A stretch of DNA of 64,000 bases from UBA12481 sp012523435 (GCA_028686135.1 JAQUCP010000005.1:92103-156102); one strand, 5' to 3'. Positions 43,826 to 53,204 are shown, counted from the first letter of the stretch. The notes: generated from the sequence alone by a model not told the origin. Made by a program: numbers and translations.

Positions 43826-45532
43826 ATGACAGGGATAAGGCATTTTATACAGCGTTTCGGGTTGATGCTCCTTGTCGCGTTGACAGGTGTGTCGCTGCAA
43901 AATCAGTTGATAGCTCAGACTGAAGTGTCGAAGGAGGTGAGTGTGGTGAGGCCCTATAGTCCGACCATTGCTGATGCAGCCAAAATCCGCTTCATTCCTT
44001 ATTTGGATGATACAGTTCAATATCAGAGCCGGTTTAGTTACGATCTTATGCCGTATCGTTTCAATCCGGAGACACGATTGCAAGAGCTTTCACCCGAAGC
44101 ATACACTGCGCTGCAACCCGAACAACTTCGGTACTCTTTTGCAAGTTTTGGGTTGGGAAATTACTGGACGCCCATGGCTCGTCTGGCTATCAATACGTTA
44201 CGAAATGAAAAAATGAGCCTCGGGTTTGATCTAAGTCATCTATCCTCGCAGGGGAGGATCAGGATGGACGATCAACGGAAAGTTTATGCTGGTTATGGAG
44301 ATAATCGTGTTAAGATTTACGGGGAGCGTTTTCTCAAGGGGGCTACACTTTCAGTAGGTGGTTATTTTCTTGAAAATCATCATTTTCTATATGGTTATAC
44401 AACCGATTCCGTTGGAGGGGTCCCGTTATTTCCTTATGAGAACAGGGTAACAACAAAGCCCGAAACGGGTTTACAGCGTTTTATCAACACCGGTCTGGAA
44501 TTCAATTTGGGATCGGATCAGACGTCCAGTAATGGTTGGAACTATCGGGTTAGAGGTGGTTATAATTTCCTGATTGACGGACTGAAAGCCAAGGAGCACT
44601 CCGGAACCATTACCGGAGGTTTTACCAAAGCTTTCAGGTTGATAACTGTTGGGACAGATGCCATTGGCAGCTATGTGTACCGTACCATGCAGCCGGATTC
44701 GTTGAGTTATGCTGTCGCCAGATTAGATCCATGGGTTAAGTTCAACTGGAAGATGATCAGTCTGAAAGCTGGTCCTAAAGTTGCAATGTCGCGTAATGCT
44801 CAGTCTTTCCATCTGTTTCCTAATGTGAGGCTGGAGATCAACATTACCGATGTGCTGGTGCCTTATCTGGGCTTGAATGGGTATTTGGAGAACCATCCAT
44901 ATCGATCATTAGCGGGTGTCAATCCGTATTTGATTGACAATCTTGATGTTAAAACCACTAATCATTTTTTTATTGCTTATGGAGGGCTTCGGGGAAGGTT
45001 TCATCCCAAGGTGGCATTTAATGCTGAGGTTTCTTGGGAGGATGCTAAGAACCTTCATTTTTTCCGGCCTGATACCACGATTGATGCACGGAACCGGTTT
45101 ACGGTTGACTATGACAATGGAAAGATTTTACGGGTGAGTGGGGAGGTTTCCTTGCGGCAGAGTGACGATTTGACGTATATACTCAAGGGGAATTACTACC
45201 AGTACACGCTTGATACGCTGCCTGCGCCATGGCATAAGCCTGACTGGGACTTGAACTTGACTGTTCGATATGCCTGGAAAAATCGGTTGGTGGTAAAGAG
45301 CGAACTATTTTTAATCGGTCCCTATTCTGTTCCCGAGACAGACCCAATGAAGGGGTTGGTCAGGAGATCCAGCACTCTTGTGGATATCAATCTTGGAGCA
45401 GAATATCGAATTAATTCGTGGTTATCTGCCTTTGTGCGGGTAAATAATTTGATTGCCGACCGCTATGCTATTTGGCAGAATTACCCCATGCAGGGGATTA
45501 ATTTCATGGGAGGATTAACGTTGTTGTTTTAG
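43826..45532 (+). CDS. outer-membrane beta-barrel protein partnered with TPR protein
   Basis: A 568-residue barrel with a signal peptide ending near LQNQLIAQ (about 31). The mature N-terminus has the conserved VSVVRPYSPTIADAAKI segment found in TonB-receptor-like barrels of Bacteroidota that lack a plug domain. The remaining sequence is amphipathic strands (GDNRVKIYGERFLKG; WNYRVRGGYNFLIDG; LGLNGYLENHPYRSLAG) and ends GINFMGGLTLLF with C-terminal Phe. No plug or TonB box is recognisable. Four bp after the TPR gene, indicating a tight complex of the two products. Confidence 0.82.
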   Translation: MTGIRHFIQRFGLMLLVALTGVSLQNQLIAQTEVSKEVSVVRPYSPTIADAAKIRFIPYLDDTVQYQSRFSYDLMPYRFNPETRLQELSPEAYTALQPEQLRYSFASFGLGNYWTPMARLAINTLRNEKMSLGFDLSHLSSQGRIRMDDQRKVYAGYGDNRVKIYGERFLKGATLSVGGYFLENHHFLYGYTTDSVGGVPLFPYENRVTTKPETGLQRFINTGLEFNLGSDQTSSNGWNYRVRGGYNFLIDGLKAKEHSGTITGGFTKAFRLITVGTDAIGSYVYRTMQPDSLSYAVARLDPWVKFNWKMISLKAGPKVAMSRNAQSFHLFPNVRLEINITDVLVPYLGLNGYLENHPYRSLAGVNPYLIDNLDVKTTNHFFIAYGGLRGRFHPKVAFNAEVSWEDAKNLHFFRPDTTIDARNRFTVDYDNGKILRVSGEVSLRQSDDLTYILKGNYYQYTLDTLPAPWHKPDWDLNLTVRYAWKNRLVVKSELFLIGPYSVPETDPMKGLVRRSSTLVDINLGAEYRINSWLSAFVRVNNLIADRYAIWQNYPMQGINFMGGLTLLF

Positions 45533-45556
45533 GTATTGATTTATAATAAGTTACAG

Positions 45557-45580
45557 CATTTTCAGATTGTTGAAAAATGC
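45557..45580 (+). terminator. first of two tandem hairpins after the barrel gene
   Basis: GCATTTTCA pairs with TGAAAAATGC with one bulge, 24 bp past the barrel stop codon. It is followed by a stronger second hairpin. Confidence 0.5.
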
Positions 45581-45589
45581 CGGTATTTA

Positions 45590-45623
45590 GGCCCAGGTTT
45601 TCATTGAAAAACCGGGCCTTTTT
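45590..45623 (+). terminator. intrinsic terminator overlapping the gyrB promoter
   Basis: GGCCC-A-GGTTTT (45590-45601) pairs with AAAACC-GGGCC (ending 45618) with a single bulged A, followed by five T (45619-45623). The -33 TTG of the gyrB promoter lies in the loop. Confidence 0.8.
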
Positions 45624-45633
45624 GCTATCTTTG
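45604..45633 (+). promoter_or_regulatory. promoter of gyrB
   Basis: TTG 45604-45606, 19-bp spacer, TATCTTTG 45626-45633: a perfect Bacteroidota promoter. The ATG at 45678 is 44 nt downstream, leaving a T-rich leader. The promoter is nested in the upstream terminator. Confidence 0.75.
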
Positions 45634-45677
45634 TGTGATTTGTCGCGAACCTTTTTTATTTATATAATATACTGACA

Positions 45678-47636
45678 ATGAGTGAATTACAGAACAAGGT
45701 TAATGGAAACGGATACTCTGCTGAGAGTATTCAGGTATTGGAGGGATTAGAAGCGGTGCGGAAGCGTCCGGCGATGTACATTGGGGATATTTCTGAGAGG
45801 GGTTTACATCACCTGGTGAATGAAGTGATTGACAATTCAATAGATGAAGCTCTTGCTGGCTATTGTCAAAATATTGATCTGTTAATAGATAAGAATGGCT
45901 GGATTACGGTGAAGGATGATGGTCGTGGGATTCCGGTTGACATGCATGAAAAGGAGGGTCGGTCGGCTTTGGAGGTTGTGATGACTGTTCTGCATGCTGG
46001 AGGTAAATTCAACAAAGAATCGTACAAAGTGTCGGGTGGCCTTCATGGGGTAGGGGTATCCTGTGTGAATGCACTTTCGGAGTATATGAGGGCAGAGATT
46101 CATCGTGATGGGAAGAAATATGAGCAGGAGTATCGCCGGGGGGCGCCGGTTAATCCTGTCAGAGAGGTTGGGGATTCAGATATTACCGGAACCATCATTC
46201 ATTTTCGCCCTGATCCGGAAATTTTCACTACGACGGAGTTTAAATTTGAGATTTTGGCTGACCGTCTCCGGGAGCTCTCCTTCCTGAACAAGATGATTCG
46301 TTTGACGATTAAAGATGAGCGAATTGTTGAAGAAAATGGCCATCAATCTGAGGAAGTGTTTTACTCGGAGGAGGGGTTGAAAGAGTATGTGCAGTATGTT
46401 GATGAGGGGCGGGAAAAGCTGATTGATGATGTGATCTGTATTGAGACAGAGAAAGCTGGCGTTCCGGTTGAGATTGCGATGCAGTACAACACCACCTTTA
46501 ATGAGCACGTGCATTCATACGTCAACAATATCAATACGATAGAAGGAGGTACTCATCTGGTTGGATTCAGACGGGGATTAACCCGCACGCTCAAGCGCTA
46601 TGCGGAGGAGTCGGGCATGTTGGCCAAGCTGAAATTTGAGATTAATGGTGATGATTTCCGGGAGGGCTTGACAGCCATTATTTCGGTGAAGGTTCAAGAA
46701 CCGCAGTTTGAAGGCCAGACGAAGACCAAGCTGGGTAACAGTGAGGTGAGTCTGGCAGTTGACCAAGCGATCAGCGAGATGCTGAAAAACTATCTTGAAG
46801 AGCATCCCAAAGAGGCTAAAGCTATTGTGAATAAGGTGATTCTGGCTGCTACCGCCCGTCACGCTGCCCGTAAGGCACGTGAGCTGGTCCAGCGAAAGAA
46901 CGTGCTCAGCGGTTCGGGTTTACCCGGAAAGCTGGCCGACTGCTCGAATAACGACCCAGCCGTTTGCGAACTGTTCCTTGTGGAGGGTGATTCTGCAGGT
47001 GGCACAGCGAAGCAGGGGCGCGACCGGCAGTTTCAGGCCATCCTTCCGTTGAGGGGTAAGATCCTGAACGTGGAGAAAGCCATGCAACATAAAATCTTTG
47101 AAAGTGAAGAGATCAAAAACATCTTTACTGCTCTTGGGGTGACCATCGGAACCGAAGAGGACAGTAAGGAAATCAACCTCTCCGGACTGCGATATCATAA
47201 GGTGGTAATCATGACGGATGCCGATGTTGATGGTAGTCACATTGCAACATTGATTCTTACCTTCTTTTTCCGGCATCTTCAGACGATGATTGATAAAGGG
47301 TACGTATATATCGCCACTCCACCACTTTACCTCATTAAAAAGGGAAAAGCCGAACGCTATTGTTGGTCAGAGGAGGAACGGGAGGCTTATGTAAAGGAGC
47401 TTGGTGCCGGCCGTGATGGCAGTGTCCATATTCAACGATACAAAGGTCTTGGTGAAATGAATGCCGAACAGCTCTGGCTGACAACCATGAATCCGGAATT
47501 CAGAACCCTCAGGCAGGTTACCATCGATAATGCTGCTGCTGCCGATCGAACCTTTTCTATGCTCATGGGAGATGAAGTTGCCCCACGCCGGGAGTTCATC
47601 GAGAAAAATGCCAAGTACGCAAATATCGACGCTTAG
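45678..47636 (+). CDS. gyrB: DNA gyrase subunit B
   Basis: A 652-residue type II topoisomerase ATPase subunit. GHKL domain: MYIGDISERGLHHLVNEVIDNSIDEALAGYC (catalytic Glu), KDDGRGIPVDMH and GGLHGVGVSCVNALS; transducer domain with QTKTKLGN; TOPRIM domain with EGDSAGGTAKQGRDR and MTDADVDGSHIATL; C-terminal YKGLGEMNAEQLW that contacts GyrA. Length is the short form without the proteobacterial insert. No dnaA or oriC features nearby. Confidence 0.97.
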   Translation: MSELQNKVNGNGYSAESIQVLEGLEAVRKRPAMYIGDISERGLHHLVNEVIDNSIDEALAGYCQNIDLLIDKNGWITVKDDGRGIPVDMHEKEGRSALEVVMTVLHAGGKFNKESYKVSGGLHGVGVSCVNALSEYMRAEIHRDGKKYEQEYRRGAPVNPVREVGDSDITGTIIHFRPDPEIFTTTEFKFEILADRLRELSFLNKMIRLTIKDERIVEENGHQSEEVFYSEEGLKEYVQYVDEGREKLIDDVICIETEKAGVPVEIAMQYNTTFNEHVHSYVNNINTIEGGTHLVGFRRGLTRTLKRYAEESGMLAKLKFEINGDDFREGLTAIISVKVQEPQFEGQTKTKLGNSEVSLAVDQAISEMLKNYLEEHPKEAKAIVNKVILAATARHAARKARELVQRKNVLSGSGLPGKLADCSNNDPAVCELFLVEGDSAGGTAKQGRDRQFQAILPLRGKILNVEKAMQHKIFESEEIKNIFTALGVTIGTEEDSKEINLSGLRYHKVVIMTDADVDGSHIATLILTFFFRHLQTMIDKGYVYIATPPLYLIKKGKAERYCWSEEEREAYVKELGAGRDGSVHIQRYKGLGEMNAEQLWLTTMNPEFRTLRQVTIDNAAAADRTFSMLMGDEVAPRREFIEKNAKYANIDA

Positions 47637-47654
47637 TAGTTGTATGTCAGGTTG

Positions 47655-48464
47655 TTAGGCGATTGATGGTAGTTCGATGACACCATCGAAAACCCATGTT
47701 GCAGGGCCTTCAAGCCAGATATCTGAAACCTCGTTCCCGCGTTTCTGAAAAGAGACGGCCAGTTCACCTCCATTAGCCTGTAAGTGGTACCGGGAAAACC
47801 CGGCATTTGTGTCATGTTCTGCTGCAATTGAAGCAGCCACATTCCCTGTTCCGCACGCTAGTGTTTCTCCTTCTACCCCCCGCTCATAGGTACGAATCCG
47901 AAGCCGGTTTCCATCGGCTTTGACAAAGTTTACATTTGTTCCGTCAGGAGCAAATCGAGCGTCGTAGCGATATTGCCGACCCAGGGCATCCACATCCAGC
48001 TGCTCAATAGATTCTGTGAAGAGAACTAAATGGGGAACTCCGGTATTCAGCGCATAACCATAAGTGCCCTCTTCCCTAAATTCAACACGCTGAATGCCAC
48101 TGATATTGATCATTTTCAGCTGAATATGGTGCGGATTGACAACCGTGGCCTCATGCCACCCATCATCCGCTAAAAACCTGGTTTTGTGGCCAATAATGCC
48201 GATTCGATGAGCCATGGCAACCATACACCGGCCGCCATTGCCACACATATCCGCTACCAACCCATCCGCATTGAAATATCGCATCATAAAATCGCCGTCA
48301 TCAGCTTGGCTTAATAGCATCAACCCGTCAGCGCCAATGCCAAAATGTCGGTCGCATAGCGATCTGACAAGTTTTTGATCCCAATTAATGCTTGGCAGAT
48401 TCCTAAAATCTATGATAATGAAATCGTTGCCTGCTCCCTGCCATTTTTGAAACGCGATGTCCAT
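47655..48464 (-). CDS. dapF: diaminopimelate epimerase
   Basis: A 269-residue cofactor-independent epimerase making meso-DAP for lysine and peptidoglycan. The two catalytic Cys lie in ADMCGNGGRC and ETLACGTGN; the N-terminal FQKWQGAGNDFIIID is standard. The gene stops 18 bp from gyrB, convergently. Upstream is a TGTTAA repeat cluster (see entry) shared with htrA. Confidence 0.95.
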   Translation of the reverse strand: MDIAFQKWQGAGNDFIIIDFRNLPSINWDQKLVRSLCDRHFGIGADGLMLLSQADDGDFMMRYFNADGLVADMCGNGGRCMVAMAHRIGIIGHKTRFLADDGWHEATVVNPHHIQLKMINISGIQRVEFREEGTYGYALNTGVPHLVLFTESIEQLDVDALGRQYRYDARFAPDGTNVNFVKADGNRLRIRTYERGVEGETLACGTGNVAASIAAEHDTNAGFSRYHLQANGGELAVSFQKRGNEVSDIWLEGPATWVFDGVIELPSIA

Positions 48465-48470
48465 GGTTTT

Positions 48471-48540
48471 TGTTAACGACTGTTAAGTGGCCGGTGTTAA
48501 GTTTTATTTAGTGTTAAACTTACGTAACTATTCGTAACTA
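48471..48540. repeat. TGTTAA repeat cluster between dapF and htrA
   Basis: TGTTAA occurs four times on the plus strand at 48471, 48481, 48495 and 48512, followed by two CGTAACTA units (near 48523 and 48533). The dapF ATG lies just to the left and htrA to the right, so it fills the shared control region. It may be a cluster of operator half-sites. No TAnnTTTG box is visible here. Confidence 0.45.
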
Positions 48541-48635
48541 GTGGCTTCTAAATCACGTTTTATTGGCTGAGGGCACACTTTTTGAAAAAGCACCTTCAGG
48601 ATACGCAAAAGTACAAATTGACAAAAAACTGTATT

Positions 48636-50132
48636 ATGATGAAAGGAAGAAATATAATCGGTATGCTGCTTATTGCTATGTTGGGCAGCATTTTAGGCAT
48701 CGCAATTTATGCCTCGTTTGTAAAACCAAAAACGGTGGTTGTTCAAAGCAGTGCACCCACACCAGTCGTTAACACAAGGTTGTTGCCATCTGGTGTGCCT
48801 GAAGCCGATTTCCGCATGGCAGCAGAAAAGGCTGTTCATGCTGTCGTTCACGTGAAAACCATCAGTACCGTTAAAGGGTATCGGTACGAAACCCCGTTCG
48901 ACTGGTTTTTTGGGGAACCTCGGAGTTACCGGCAGCAGCAAACTGGTTTTGGCTCCGGAGTAATTATTTCTCCGGATGGGTATATTGTTACCAATAATCA
49001 TGTCATCGATGGATCGGATGAGATTGAGGTGACACTGAATGATAGTCGGGTCATTAAAGCTGAATTGGTGGGCAAGGATCCCCAGACTGATGTTGCCGTG
49101 ATCCGCATTAAAGAAAAGAATCTCCAATACCTGGAGTTTGGTAATTCCAATGAGCTTCAGGTTGGCGACTGGGTTTTGGCTGTTGGGAATCCTTTCGACC
49201 TTCAGTCAACCGTAACAGCTGGTATTGTTAGTGCTAAGGGGCGTGGCTTGGATATTATCGGAAACAACCGAAATCCCTACCGCTCACAACAAGAACAGAG
49301 TAGGATAAAAGAAGGTATTGAATCCTTCATTCAGACTGATGCCGCTGTCAATCCTGGAAATAGTGGGGGCGCACTGGTTAATCTCCGTGGTGAACTAGTA
49401 GGGATAAATACTGCAATAGCTTCACAAACAGGAGTTTACATGGGGTATTCTTTTGCTGTTCCAGTTTCAATAGCTAAGAAAGTAGTGGATGACTTGATCG
49501 AATTTGGTGAGGTACAGCGCGCAGGTTTGGGGATCATTGGTGGAACTGTTACTGCCAAGGAAGCCGAGACGAATAACCTTAAGGTCAACCAGGGTGTGCT
49601 GGTGACTGACCTGACCAAGGGTGGGGGAGCTCAAGCTGCCGGACTGAAAACGGGTGATGTTATTGTAGCTGTTGATGACCACAGAATAACCTCTATGGCA
49701 GAACTTCAGGAACAAATCGGTCAGCATAGAGCCGGTGATCAGGTGATCGTTGTCGTGAATCGCAATGGTAATGAAAGGCAGTTTACGGTAACTTTAAAAC
49801 CTTTGGATACCAATGCGCCGACGCTTGGAGCTTCCGAAACCTGGGATTATCTGGGTGTTGAACTGGAGGAGCTCTCGGAGAAAGAGCTGCAGAAAATCAA
49901 CCAACTAAGCGATAAGCTTACTTTCAGATCGGCCGTTCGCGTGGTGAAAATCAAAGATGGGAAGTTTAAATCTGCCGGAGTTCCTGAGGGATTCATTATA
50001 ACCCATATCAATCGGGCTGAAGTAGCTCAGCCTGAAGATGTTGTCCAGCTGATCAACCGGATTAACGGAGGCGTGTTCATTGAGGGCGTGACAGCTAACG
50101 GTCGATACGATTATTATACATTCAAAAAATAA
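48636..50132 (+). CDS. htrA: periplasmic serine protease HtrA/DegP-like
   Basis: A 498-residue trypsin-like protease/chaperone anchored by one N-terminal helix (about 6-26). The catalytic triad is His122 (NNHVIDG), Asp152 (DPQTDVAVIRI) and Ser243 (NPGNSGGALV). A PDZ domain (about 300-390, TKGGGAQAAGLKTGDVIVAVD) and a divergent second PDZ-like domain (about 410-495) follow. The frame opens with TTG 48582, but the tandem ATGs 48636/48639 give the signal anchor directly. It handles misfolded envelope proteins. A strong terminator follows. Confidence 0.93.
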   Translation: MMKGRNIIGMLLIAMLGSILGIAIYASFVKPKTVVVQSSAPTPVVNTRLLPSGVPEADFRMAAEKAVHAVVHVKTISTVKGYRYETPFDWFFGEPRSYRQQQTGFGSGVIISPDGYIVTNNHVIDGSDEIEVTLNDSRVIKAELVGKDPQTDVAVIRIKEKNLQYLEFGNSNELQVGDWVLAVGNPFDLQSTVTAGIVSAKGRGLDIIGNNRNPYRSQQEQSRIKEGIESFIQTDAAVNPGNSGGALVNLRGELVGINTAIASQTGVYMGYSFAVPVSIAKKVVDDLIEFGEVQRAGLGIIGGTVTAKEAETNNLKVNQGVLVTDLTKGGGAQAAGLKTGDVIVAVDDHRITSMAELQEQIGQHRAGDQVIVVVNRNGNERQFTVTLKPLDTNAPTLGASETWDYLGVELEELSEKELQKINQLSDKLTFRSAVRVVKIKDGKFKSAGVPEGFIITHINRAEVAQPEDVVQLINRINGGVFIEGVTANGRYDYYTFKK

Positions 50133-50153
50133 GCGGAGTACCCAAAATGATGG

Positions 50154-50190
50154 AAAGGGCTGCCAACCTTAAAGGGAAGCAGCCCTTTTT
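50154..50190 (+). terminator. intrinsic terminator after htrA
   Basis: AAAGGGCTGC pairs with GCAGCCCTTT (10 bp, 15-nt loop), and the T-run ends at 50190. It lies 22 bp after the htrA stop. Confidence 0.85.
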
Positions 50191-50221
50191 GTTCGATAGT
50201 CGCATTTCATGTGAAACATTT

Positions 50222-50252
50222 TTGCCAGTCAGACGTTAAAATGCTAACTTTG
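50222..50252 (+). promoter_or_regulatory. promoter of rpoD
   Basis: TTG 50222-50224, 20-bp spacer, TAACTTTG 50245-50252, 31 nt before ATG 50284. The gene for the primary sigma factor is preceded by the consensus that this sigma recognises, so it probably transcribes its own gene. Confidence 0.7.
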
Positions 50253-50283
50253 CGCAACTTTTTGATTTAGGGGAAGGCAATAT

Positions 50284-51144
50284 ATGAGGCAGCTAAAAAT
50301 CACAAAATCAATTACCAACAGAGAGAGTGCTTCGCTCGACAAGTATCTGCAGGAAATTGGTAAAGAAGAGTTAATCACGGTAGAGGAAGAGGTTGAACTG
50401 GCCCAGCGAATTAAGAAGGGGGATCAGCGTGCTTTGGAAAAACTGACCAAAGCAAATCTTCGCTTCGTGGTTTCCGTGGCAAAACAGTATCAGAATCAGG
50501 GATTAAGTCTTCCTGATTTGATCAACGAAGGCAACCTTGGTTTGATTAAAGCGGCTGAGAAATTTGACGAAACCCGTGGTTTTAAGTTTATTTCTTATGC
50601 TGTTTGGTGGATTCGACAATCTATCCTGCAAGCATTAGCCGAACAGTCGAGGATTGTCCGACTGCCACTGAACCAGGTTGGATCGCTTAACAAAATCAAC
50701 AAAGCGTACAGCCGCTTTGAACAGGAACACGAGCGGAAACCGACTGCTGAAGAATTGTCAACTGAGCTGGAACTGCCTGCCGATAAGATCTCGGACACCA
50801 TGCGGGTATCCGGGCGCCATATTTCGGTGGATGCTCCTTTTGTTGAAGGGGAGGCTAACTCACTGCTGGATGTGCTGATAAATGATGATAGCCCGAATGC
50901 CGACCACTCCCTGATCAATGAATCACTGAGTCGTGAAATTGACAGAGCTTTGGCTACCCTCACGGAACGGGAGCGTGATATCATCAAATTTTTCTTTGGA
51001 ATTGGATGCCAGGAGATGACCTTGGAAGAGATCGGAGAAAAATTCGGACTAACCCGTGAACGCGTCCGCCAGATCAAAGAAAAAGCCATTCGTCGCCTGA
51101 GGCATGCTTCCAGAAGCCGGTTGCTCAAAACCTATCTAGGTTAA
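50284..51144 (+). CDS. rpoD: primary RNA polymerase sigma factor (RpoD/SigA), short Bacteroidota form
   Basis: A 286-residue sigma-70. Region 1.1 is absent; region 1.2 (LDKYLQEIGKEELIT), region 2 (ANLRFVVSVAKQYQNQGLSLPDLINEGNLGLIKAAEKFDETRGFKFISYAVWWIRQSILQAL), region 3 (RKPTAEELSTELEL) and region 4 helix-turn-helix (TLEEIGEKFGLTRERVRQIKEKAIRRLRH) are complete. Bacteroidota primary sigmas of this size recognise TTG/TAnnTTTG promoters, which recur through the window. Convergent with uvrB. Confidence 0.95.
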   Translation: MRQLKITKSITNRESASLDKYLQEIGKEELITVEEEVELAQRIKKGDQRALEKLTKANLRFVVSVAKQYQNQGLSLPDLINEGNLGLIKAAEKFDETRGFKFISYAVWWIRQSILQALAEQSRIVRLPLNQVGSLNKINKAYSRFEQEHERKPTAEELSTELELPADKISDTMRVSGRHISVDAPFVEGEANSLLDVLINDDSPNADHSLINESLSREIDRALATLTERERDIIKFFFGIGCQEMTLEEIGEKFGLTRERVRQIKEKAIRRLRHASRSRLLKTYLG

Positions 51145-51184
51145 CAATCAGTCGTTTAGCTATTGAAATCCAGGCATTTGCGCT

Positions 51185-53191
51185 TTAGGATTTCATTTGT
51201 TTTTCCAAAGCAAACATCTCATCACGAAGCTGGGCGGCTTCGATGAAATCCAGATCAGCAGCCGCCTTTTTCATGCGAGCCCGCGTTTCATCAATGAGCT
51301 TCTGCAAGCCGGCTTTATCCATATAGCGAACCACTGGATCGGCAGCTACATCAGCTCTCTCTTTTTCGTAGTAGGCTTTCCGGATTTTTCGATTCTTGGA
51401 ATTGCTTAAGGTTATCTGCACGCCTTTGACAATTTGCTGAGGCGTAATGCCATTCTCCTCATTGAACTTCAACTGCTTTTCGCGGCGCCGATTGGTTTCG
51501 TCAATCGTTCGTTGCATACTGCCCGTCATTTTATCGGCGTACATGATGACTAGTCCGTTGAGGTTACGTGCTGCCCGGCCAGCTGTCTGAGTCAGACTCA
51601 CTTCCGATCTTAGGAAACCCTCTTTATCCGCATCCAAAATGGCTACCAGGGATACCTCGGGCAGATCCAGGCCTTCGCGAAGCAGGTTTACCCCAACCAG
51701 GACATCAAATTCATCCTGCCTCAAACCCGCCATGATCTCAACCCGCTCCAGCGTATCCACATCGGAATGGATGTATCGGCTCCGAACGTTGATGCGTGTC
51801 AGATATTTCGTCAACTCCTCTGCCATCCGCTTGGTGAGGGTGGTCACTAGCACTTTTTCCTTGCGCTCCACCCTTTCCCTGATCTCACCGAGCAGATTGT
51901 CAATCTGATTTCCGGATGGCCTGACTTCAATGACCGGATCGGGCAGACCGGTTGGCCGTATTACCTGTTCAACGATAATTCCTTCGGATTTCTGCAGTTC
52001 ATAATCGGCGGGAGTTGCTGACATGAAGATGGTCTGTCCGGTGAGGTTTTCCCACTCGTCAAATTTCAATGGTCGGTTATCCAGAGCTGCTGGTAGCCTA
52101 AATCCGTACTCCACCAGGTTCTCTTTTCGCGACCGGTCGCCACCGTACATGGCCCGGATCTGAGGAATCGTGACATGGCTTTCATCTACGATAGTCAGAA
52201 AATCCTCCGGAAAATAGTCGAGCAGACAGAATGGTCGGGTGCCTGGGGCTCTGCCGTCGAAATAGCGCGAATAGTTCTCAATACCTGAGCAGTGGCCGAG
52301 TTCACGAATCATTTCCAGATCAAAGTTGACTCTTTCATCTAATCTTTTGGCTTCCAGATATTTGCCAATATCCTTAAAGAAGTCGATCTGTTTAACTAGA
52401 TCATCTTGAATGAGCCTGATGGCTGACTTTATCCGCTCTTTAGTCGTAACGAAGATGTTGGCAGGATAAATCGTGAGCTGTTCGGGCCGATCAGTTACCT
52501 GTCCGGTTTCTGGGTTAAAAATTTCCAGTTCCTCGATGTAATCTCCCCAAAAGATCAGTCGGTACCCAAGATCTCCAAAGGCCACATGAATATCAACTGT
52601 ATCACCTTTGACCCGGAAAGTTCCGTGATTAAATTCTGTCTCATTCCGGCTGTACAGGCTGTCGACCAGCATCCGAAGGAAGCGATTACGGGCCATAACC
52701 TGTCCTTTTTCGACATGGAGGGTGTTGTTATGGAAGTCATCTGGATTACCAATACCGTATATGCAGCTCACGGAGGCTACCACGATGATATCTCTTCGGC
52801 CTGAGAGGAGGGAGGAGGTTGTGCTCAGCCTGAGTTTTTCGATTTCATCATTGATGGCGAGGTCTTTCTCGATATAGGTGTCGGTTACTGGCAGGTAGGC
52901 TTCCGGTTGGTAATAATCGTAGTAGGAGACAAAATATTCAACGGCATTTTCCGGAAAGAACGTTTTGAATTCGCTGTAGAGCTGAGCTGCCAGGGTTTTG
53001 TTGTGGCTCAGCACGAGGGTGGGGCGTTGGAGCTGGTGGATGACGTTCGCCACAGTGAAGGTTTTGCCCGAGCCAGTAACGCCCTGTAGTGTCTGGTAGG
53101 GCACTCCGCTGTTCACTCCTTCGGTAAGTTGTTGAATTGCTTCCGGTTGATCACCCGTTGGCAGAAAGTCTGAAATGATATTAAAGTCCAT
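51185..53191 (-). CDS. uvrB: excinuclease ABC subunit B
   Basis: A 668-residue nucleotide-excision-repair helicase. Walker A GVTGSGKTFTVAN (about 38-50), the beta-hairpin YYDYYQPEAYLP that inserts into DNA, DESHVTIPQ (Walker B), Y-x-IHSDVDTLER and QTAGRAARN helicase motifs, and a C-terminal UVR motif (DLDFIEAAQLRDEMFALEKQ) for UvrC binding. Full length. Thirteen bp after the sulfatase-maturase-like gene on the same strand. Confidence 0.97.
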   Translation of the reverse strand: MDFNIISDFLPTGDQPEAIQQLTEGVNSGVPYQTLQGVTGSGKTFTVANVIHQLQRPTLVLSHNKTLAAQLYSEFKTFFPENAVEYFVSYYDYYQPEAYLPVTDTYIEKDLAINDEIEKLRLSTTSSLLSGRRDIIVVASVSCIYGIGNPDDFHNNTLHVEKGQVMARNRFLRMLVDSLYSRNETEFNHGTFRVKGDTVDIHVAFGDLGYRLIFWGDYIEELEIFNPETGQVTDRPEQLTIYPANIFVTTKERIKSAIRLIQDDLVKQIDFFKDIGKYLEAKRLDERVNFDLEMIRELGHCSGIENYSRYFDGRAPGTRPFCLLDYFPEDFLTIVDESHVTIPQIRAMYGGDRSRKENLVEYGFRLPAALDNRPLKFDEWENLTGQTIFMSATPADYELQKSEGIIVEQVIRPTGLPDPVIEVRPSGNQIDNLLGEIRERVERKEKVLVTTLTKRMAEELTKYLTRINVRSRYIHSDVDTLERVEIMAGLRQDEFDVLVGVNLLREGLDLPEVSLVAILDADKEGFLRSEVSLTQTAGRAARNLNGLVIMYADKMTGSMQRTIDETNRRREKQLKFNEENGITPQQIVKGVQITLSNSKNRKIRKAYYEKERADVAADPVVRYMDKAGLQKLIDETRARMKKAAADLDFIEAAQLRDEMFALEKQMKS

Positions 53192-53204
53192 GGTAATGAA
53201 TCAG

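Noticed and set aside
50284..51144. Alternative (stress) sigma factor
   Set aside because: Complete regions 1.2, 2, 3 and 4, with the primary-sigma helix-turn-helix TRERVRQIKEKAIRRLRH; the absence of region 1.1 is normal for primary sigmas of this phylum.
51165..51194. GAAATCC/GGATTTC stem between rpoD and uvrB
   Set aside because: Only 7 bp with a 16-nt loop, overlapping the uvrB stop, and no T-run in the plus direction; too weak to call as a terminator.
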